A stretch of DNA of 36,053 bases from Gammaproteobacteria bacterium (GTDB lineage Bacteria; Pseudomonadota; Gammaproteobacteria; Arenicellales; JAOTWM01), in contig JAOTWM010000004.1 of the NCBI GenBank assembly GCA_029862885.1, forward strand, positions 1 through 36,053, given 5' to 3'. Below are positions 32,951 to 36,053 of the stretch, piece by piece (position 1 is the first letter of the stretch; every line of letters starts with the position of its first letter). The notes under the pieces were generated by a model, which was not told where the DNA came from, did not search any database, and saw nothing but the letters and a program-made list of their open reading frames with translations. Made by a program: the position numbers and the translations under genes.

Positions 32951-33574
32951 TTATCCGGATTTGCCGCTGGAAATTCGTAGCCGCATCGCATTGATACCTT
33001 GCTTAGAAAGTTGGCTATGAGTTTTTGCAAGTTTGCCGAGGTTTATAAATGGACCCAAGCGCACGCGATAGTAGATTCCCTCGCTTTCAATACTGACCTT
33101 CTGAATGTGGGCCTCGAGTCCCGACAGGGCAAGCTTGGCCTTCAACCGATCGGCATCTTTGAAATTGCCATAGGATCCGGCTTGTAGAAAGTAGTAAACG
33201 CCCTGTTCGGTTTCACCCGTATTACCCGGTTCAGGAGCAGTATCAGACACGTCCTCTACTGGTGGAAGATATTCGATCTTGGTGTTTGGCAGCACTCGAT
33301 AAAAATCAAGAGTTGTCGACGGCGGCGCCTTGGTCGGAACCGAGACACCGGGTTGTGGGTCGACGACGGTGGATCGCGACTTCGATGCCTCTATCAGTGC
33401 GCGCAGGCCGCCGCCTAGCGTGGTTGGTTGCTCGCTATTAACGCCGTGCCATAGTGCCGTCGCCACCGCACCCACCACAATACCGATGAGCAACATGCCG
33501 AGTCCGGGTGCATCGAATCCGAATCGGCGCACGCGCTTGGCCTTGGTGTTGGAGCGGCGTTGCGCCTGACTCAT
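32951..33574 (-). CDS. SPOR-domain protein (FtsN-like)
   Basis: A 207-residue protein with a basic cytoplasmic start, one membrane segment (about 18-40, GLGMLLIGIVVGAVATALWHG), a proline- and charged-residue linker, and a C-terminal SPOR domain (about 125-205, YYFLQAGSYGNFKDADRLKAKL and YYRVRLGPF) that binds denuded peptidoglycan at the division site. I start at ATG 33574, 10 bp after the argS stop, rather than 33613 which lies in argS. The argS-SPOR order is seen in Pseudomonas-type genomes. Septal recruitment as in FtsN is likely but not shown. Confidence 0.87.
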   Translation of the reverse strand: MSQAQRRSNTKAKRVRRFGFDAPGLGMLLIGIVVGAVATALWHGVNSEQPTTLGGGLRALIEASKSRSTVVDPQPGVSVPTKAPPSTTLDFYRVLPNTKIEYLPPVEDVSDTAPEPGNTGETEQGVYYFLQAGSYGNFKDADRLKAKLALSGLEAHIQKVSIESEGIYYRVRLGPFINLGKLAKTHSQLSKQGINAMRLRISSGKSG

Positions 33575-33584
33575 GGCGAGCGCA

Positions 33585-35327
33585 TCACATCGCCTCCGGG
33601 GCAGCGACACCAAGTAACCACAAGCCGTTGCGAATCACGCAGCGGGTCGCGTCGATGAGCGCAAGCCGCGCATCCCGCAACTCCGGCGTCGACGCGAGAA
33701 ATGGATGGGCGTTGTAATAAGTATGAAAATCATTGGCCAAACTGCGCAGATAATACGCGACTTGATGCGGTTCGTATGCCGCCGCAGCCGCTGCGGTGAC
33801 CTCCGGGAAACGGGATAGCGCGCGCAATAGTTCGATCTCATGATCCGCGCTGAGCAACGTGTAGTCCGTTTGGTGTTGCCAACCGGTGTCGATGTCTTTC
33901 TCGGTCAGCTGGCGAAACACGCTGCAGATCCGTGCATGCGCATACTGCACGTAATATACCGGGTTATCGTTTGATTGCGATTTCGCCAAATCCAGATCGA
34001 AATCCATATGTTGCTCGGGCTTTCGTAACGCATAGAAAAACCGAGCGGCATCACCGCCGACTTCGGAGCGCAGCTCGCGTAAGGTTACGAATTCGCCGCT
34101 ACGGGTCGACATCGCGACCTTCTCTCCCGATCGATACAACACCGCAAATTGCACAAACAGAATCGTCAAATCATCAGGCTTGTTGCCGAGTGCGGCCATC
34201 GAGCCCTTGACGCGGGCCACATAACCGTGATGATCCGCGCCCCATATATTAATCATCGTATCGTAGCCGCGTTGCACCTTGTTGTGCTGATAGGCAATAT
34301 CCGACGCAAAATACGTGAAATTTCCGTTGGCACGTCTGACCACACGGTCTTTCTCATCCCCAAACGCACTGGAGCGAAACCACAAAGCGTCTTCCGACTC
34401 ATATACGTGTTGACTTTGCAGTAACGAGTCTATTACGCCATTGATGGCGCGCGATTCGACGAGCTCGCTTTCGAAAAACCAGCGATCATAATCAACACCG
34501 AATTCATGCAAATCAGAGCGGATATCTGCCACCAGTTCGTCACGTGTCAAAGTGAATAAGACCAAATAGTGCTCTGCACCCAACACCGATCTGGTATGCT
34601 CGATCAGATCGTCCAAATGCCGGTCGGGGTCATCTCCCGAATTTCTTGTCAAATCGATCTCGGCGCGCACTAGGCGCTGTTGCTGTAATTTAAAAAGTTT
34701 AGCGGCGATATCCCGTATATAGTCGCCCCGGTAGGCGTTGTCTGGAAAATCGATCGCAACGCCGCATAATTCCAAATATCGCAACCACACGCTCAGCGCC
34801 AGAATATCCATCTGCCGCCCGGCATCGTTGACATAGTATTCGCTGTCTGCAGCAAATCCCGCCGCCCGCAATACGCGCACCAGTGCGTCCCCATAGGCCG
34901 CGCCGCGGCCGTGTCCGACGTGCAGTGGACCAGTGGGATTGGCGGAAACAAATTCCACAAGGACTCTGCGGCCATGTCCATCGTTGCTGCGGCCATAGGC
35001 CGCACCGGCGTTACGAATTTCATCGATAACGCTATACAGCGCTTGCTTGGTGACGAAAAAATTTAGAAAACCGGGCCCGGCTAACTCAACCCGATCAAGC
35101 AATACTGACGGTGGTAGACAATCGATGAGTTGCGCCGCCAGCTCACGCGGCGGCATGCGCGCTGTTTTGGCACAAACCAGTGCAATGTTGGAGGCGAAAT
35201 CCCCGTGTTCAGCCTGCCGGGCGCGTTCAACGTGTATCGCGTCGATGTCCGGAACCTGAGTCAGGGTGCCGGCGTCTCGTAACGCGGTCAGCGCAGTGGC
35301 GATTAGCTCGCGGATTTGTCCCTTCAT
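33585..35327 (-). CDS. argS: Arginyl-tRNA synthetase
   Basis: A 580-residue class I synthetase (E. coli 577). The signature HVGHGRGAAYGD is the HIGH motif; the KMSKS position is VAMSTRSGEF, a degenerate form normal for ArgS. The N-terminal Add-1 domain and the C-terminal anticodon-binding helical domain (ending VAAPEAM) are complete. It starts at ATG 35327, and lies 110 bp after the PqiA-like gene. The next gene downstream is the SPOR-domain protein. Confidence 0.97.
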   Translation of the reverse strand: MKGQIRELIATALTALRDAGTLTQVPDIDAIHVERARQAEHGDFASNIALVCAKTARMPPRELAAQLIDCLPPSVLLDRVELAGPGFLNFFVTKQALYSVIDEIRNAGAAYGRSNDGHGRRVLVEFVSANPTGPLHVGHGRGAAYGDALVRVLRAAGFAADSEYYVNDAGRQMDILALSVWLRYLELCGVAIDFPDNAYRGDYIRDIAAKLFKLQQQRLVRAEIDLTRNSGDDPDRHLDDLIEHTRSVLGAEHYLVLFTLTRDELVADIRSDLHEFGVDYDRWFFESELVESRAINGVIDSLLQSQHVYESEDALWFRSSAFGDEKDRVVRRANGNFTYFASDIAYQHNKVQRGYDTMINIWGADHHGYVARVKGSMAALGNKPDDLTILFVQFAVLYRSGEKVAMSTRSGEFVTLRELRSEVGGDAARFFYALRKPEQHMDFDLDLAKSQSNDNPVYYVQYAHARICSVFRQLTEKDIDTGWQHQTDYTLLSADHEIELLRALSRFPEVTAAAAAAYEPHQVAYYLRSLANDFHTYYNAHPFLASTPELRDARLALIDATRCVIRNGLWLLGVAAPEAM

Positions 35328-35437
35328 GGCCTTGTCCGTTGATAATGGGGCGTCGCGCAGCCCACAGCGGTGGCGACGCGGCGCGATTCTACCGGGGTTG
35401 TTGCCGCAGGCAAAGACTTGCTATCACCGTTCGGTGG

Positions 35438-35929
35438 TTACGGCACAGGCTTGAGGACTCGTTTCACCCTGTGGGTCACAAGCATTATCAACACCACCGC
35501 CACCGCAAATGCGTATAACCCAGCGTGCACTTCGACGCTGGCAAGTGCACCAAGTTTAACGCTGGCCAGCAGCACAGCGACCACGAACACATCTAACATC
35601 GACCATTTATTTAACAGTGATAGCCAATGAAAAAGCTTGGCTTCGGAGTCACTAAAAGACCGACACCGGTTCCAGACTGAAAATAGCACCACGATCTTCA
35701 TGCCGGGCAGCACGATGCTAAAACCCAAGATTATCAAACACAAAATCAACTGCCCTTCGCGAAACAACGCCACGACACCGGAGTACAGGGAAAATGTGTT
35801 AGTAATAAACACCAGCTTCTGCAACGTGAGCATCGGCGCAAAAATCCCGAACACCAAGGCCAATGCAGCCGCCAACAATAATGCATTGACGACGGATTGT
35901 TCGCGGCCTGATATTGGCGTGATAGTCAT
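35438..35929 (-). CDS. PqiA-like (paraquat-inducible protein A) membrane protein
   Basis: A 163-residue membrane protein with about four hydrophobic segments (about 15-35, 60-82, 105-130 and 136-155). The segment LFHWLSLLNKWSMLDVFVVAVLLASVKLGALA is the hallmark of PqiA-type domains, which span the inner membrane and work with MCE proteins in lipid transport. E. coli PqiA has two such domains plus zinc ribbons; this single-domain form lacks the CxxC ribbons. No MCE partner gene is in the window. It lies between the priA end and argS. Confidence 0.85.
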   Translation of the reverse strand: MTITPISGREQSVVNALLLAAALALVFGIFAPMLTLQKLVFITNTFSLYSGVVALFREGQLILCLIILGFSIVLPGMKIVVLFSVWNRCRSFSDSEAKLFHWLSLLNKWSMLDVFVVAVLLASVKLGALASVEVHAGLYAFAVAVVLIMLVTHRVKRVLKPVP

Positions 35930-35992
35930 CGCTGTTGGTGACCGCCCGGCCGATTCACGCCGACTCCGGGATCGTCAACGGTAGCCGGAGAC

Positions 35993-36053
35993 CTAATACA
36001 TTTCATAAGGGTCGACATCTAACGACCAGCGTGTGCGGTAGACGCGTTTGGAC
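35993..36053 (-). CDS. priA: Primosomal protein N' (PriA), C-terminal end only
   Basis: The last 19 codons plus stop of a gene running off the right edge. The frame reads SKRVYRTRWSLDVDPYEMY and stops at TAG. The end RWSLDVDP is the typical C-terminus of PriA, the helicase that restarts stalled replication forks. Position next to argS fits the conserved priA-argS neighbourhood of gammaproteobacteria. Only the last 20 codons (61 bases) are visible. Confidence 0.8.
   Translation of the reverse strand, partial: SKRVYRTRWSLDVDPYEMY

Overview
The window reads as a chromosomal segment of a free-living gammaproteobacterium with moderate GC content. The evidence is the gene set: class III PHA synthase (phaE-phaC), NtrB/NtrC with a sigma54-type glnA promoter, the glyQ-glyS-gmhB-plsC order, the pdxA-rsmA pair, and the priA/argS/SPOR-protein order seen in Pseudomonas-like genomes. 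No 16S rRNA or tRNA is present, so I do not name a genus. There is no prophage, CRISPR array, integrase or intact transposase. Most of the window is core chromosome with tightly packed, often overlapping genes.

Layout. 1-5.7 kb (minus): edge of a membrane gene, an unknown membrane protein, a membrane-anchored J-domain protein, a VWA-domain protein, aminopeptidase N, a class I glutamine amidotransferase and a tiny membrane protein. 5.7-8.4 kb: a 680-bp gap with a palindromic repeat, a DUF465/YdcH-type small protein (plus), a 178-bp terminal-inverted-repeat element, then a PP2C phosphatase translationally coupled to an unusual compact kinase (minus). 8.5-12.7 kb (minus): glnA-glnL-glnG with recognisable sigma54 promoter, NtrC sites and an intrinsic terminator. 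12.7-15.2 kb (minus): a PP-loop thiolase-like protein, a TusA-like sulfur carrier and a cation diffusion facilitator, overlapping by 4 bp each. 15.3-15.6 kb: a short orphan transcript candidate with its own terminator. 15.6-21.5 kb (plus): mtgA, glyQ-glyS, a MazG-like protein, a second copy of the palindromic repeat, gmhB and plsC. 21.7-26.9 kb (minus): FadL-like porin, an exported unknown, rsmA, pdxA and a DUF945 protein. 27-32.9 kb: a polyhydroxyalkanoate locus, phaB1, phaR, phaB2 and phaA on minus and phaE-phaC on plus, with a broken CDGSH iron-sulfur gene beside it. 33-36 kb (minus): priA 3' end, a PqiA-like membrane protein, argS and a SPOR-domain protein.

How the parts work together. 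glnA/glnL/glnG form the nitrogen-assimilation regulon: NtrB phosphorylates NtrC, which should act at two sites about 100 bp upstream of the glnA sigma54 promoter; a terminator then separates glnA from glnLG, which has its own NtrC palindrome at its start. The PHA genes encode thiolase, two reductases and the two synthase subunits, with a PhaR regulator. Two promoters in this locus (phaA and phaB1) each have a perfect or near-perfect palindrome lying on the -10 box, a clear repressor-operator arrangement.

The most notable observations are: the CDGSH gene with an in-frame amber codon plus two lost cluster-ligand cysteines; the two PHA operator palindromes; a two-copy degenerate palindromic repeat; the 178-bp TIR element abutting the phosphatase stop codon; the kinase with almost no activation segment; and the short transcript candidate at 15.35-15.45 kb. 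I do not see a wholly new multi-gene system.
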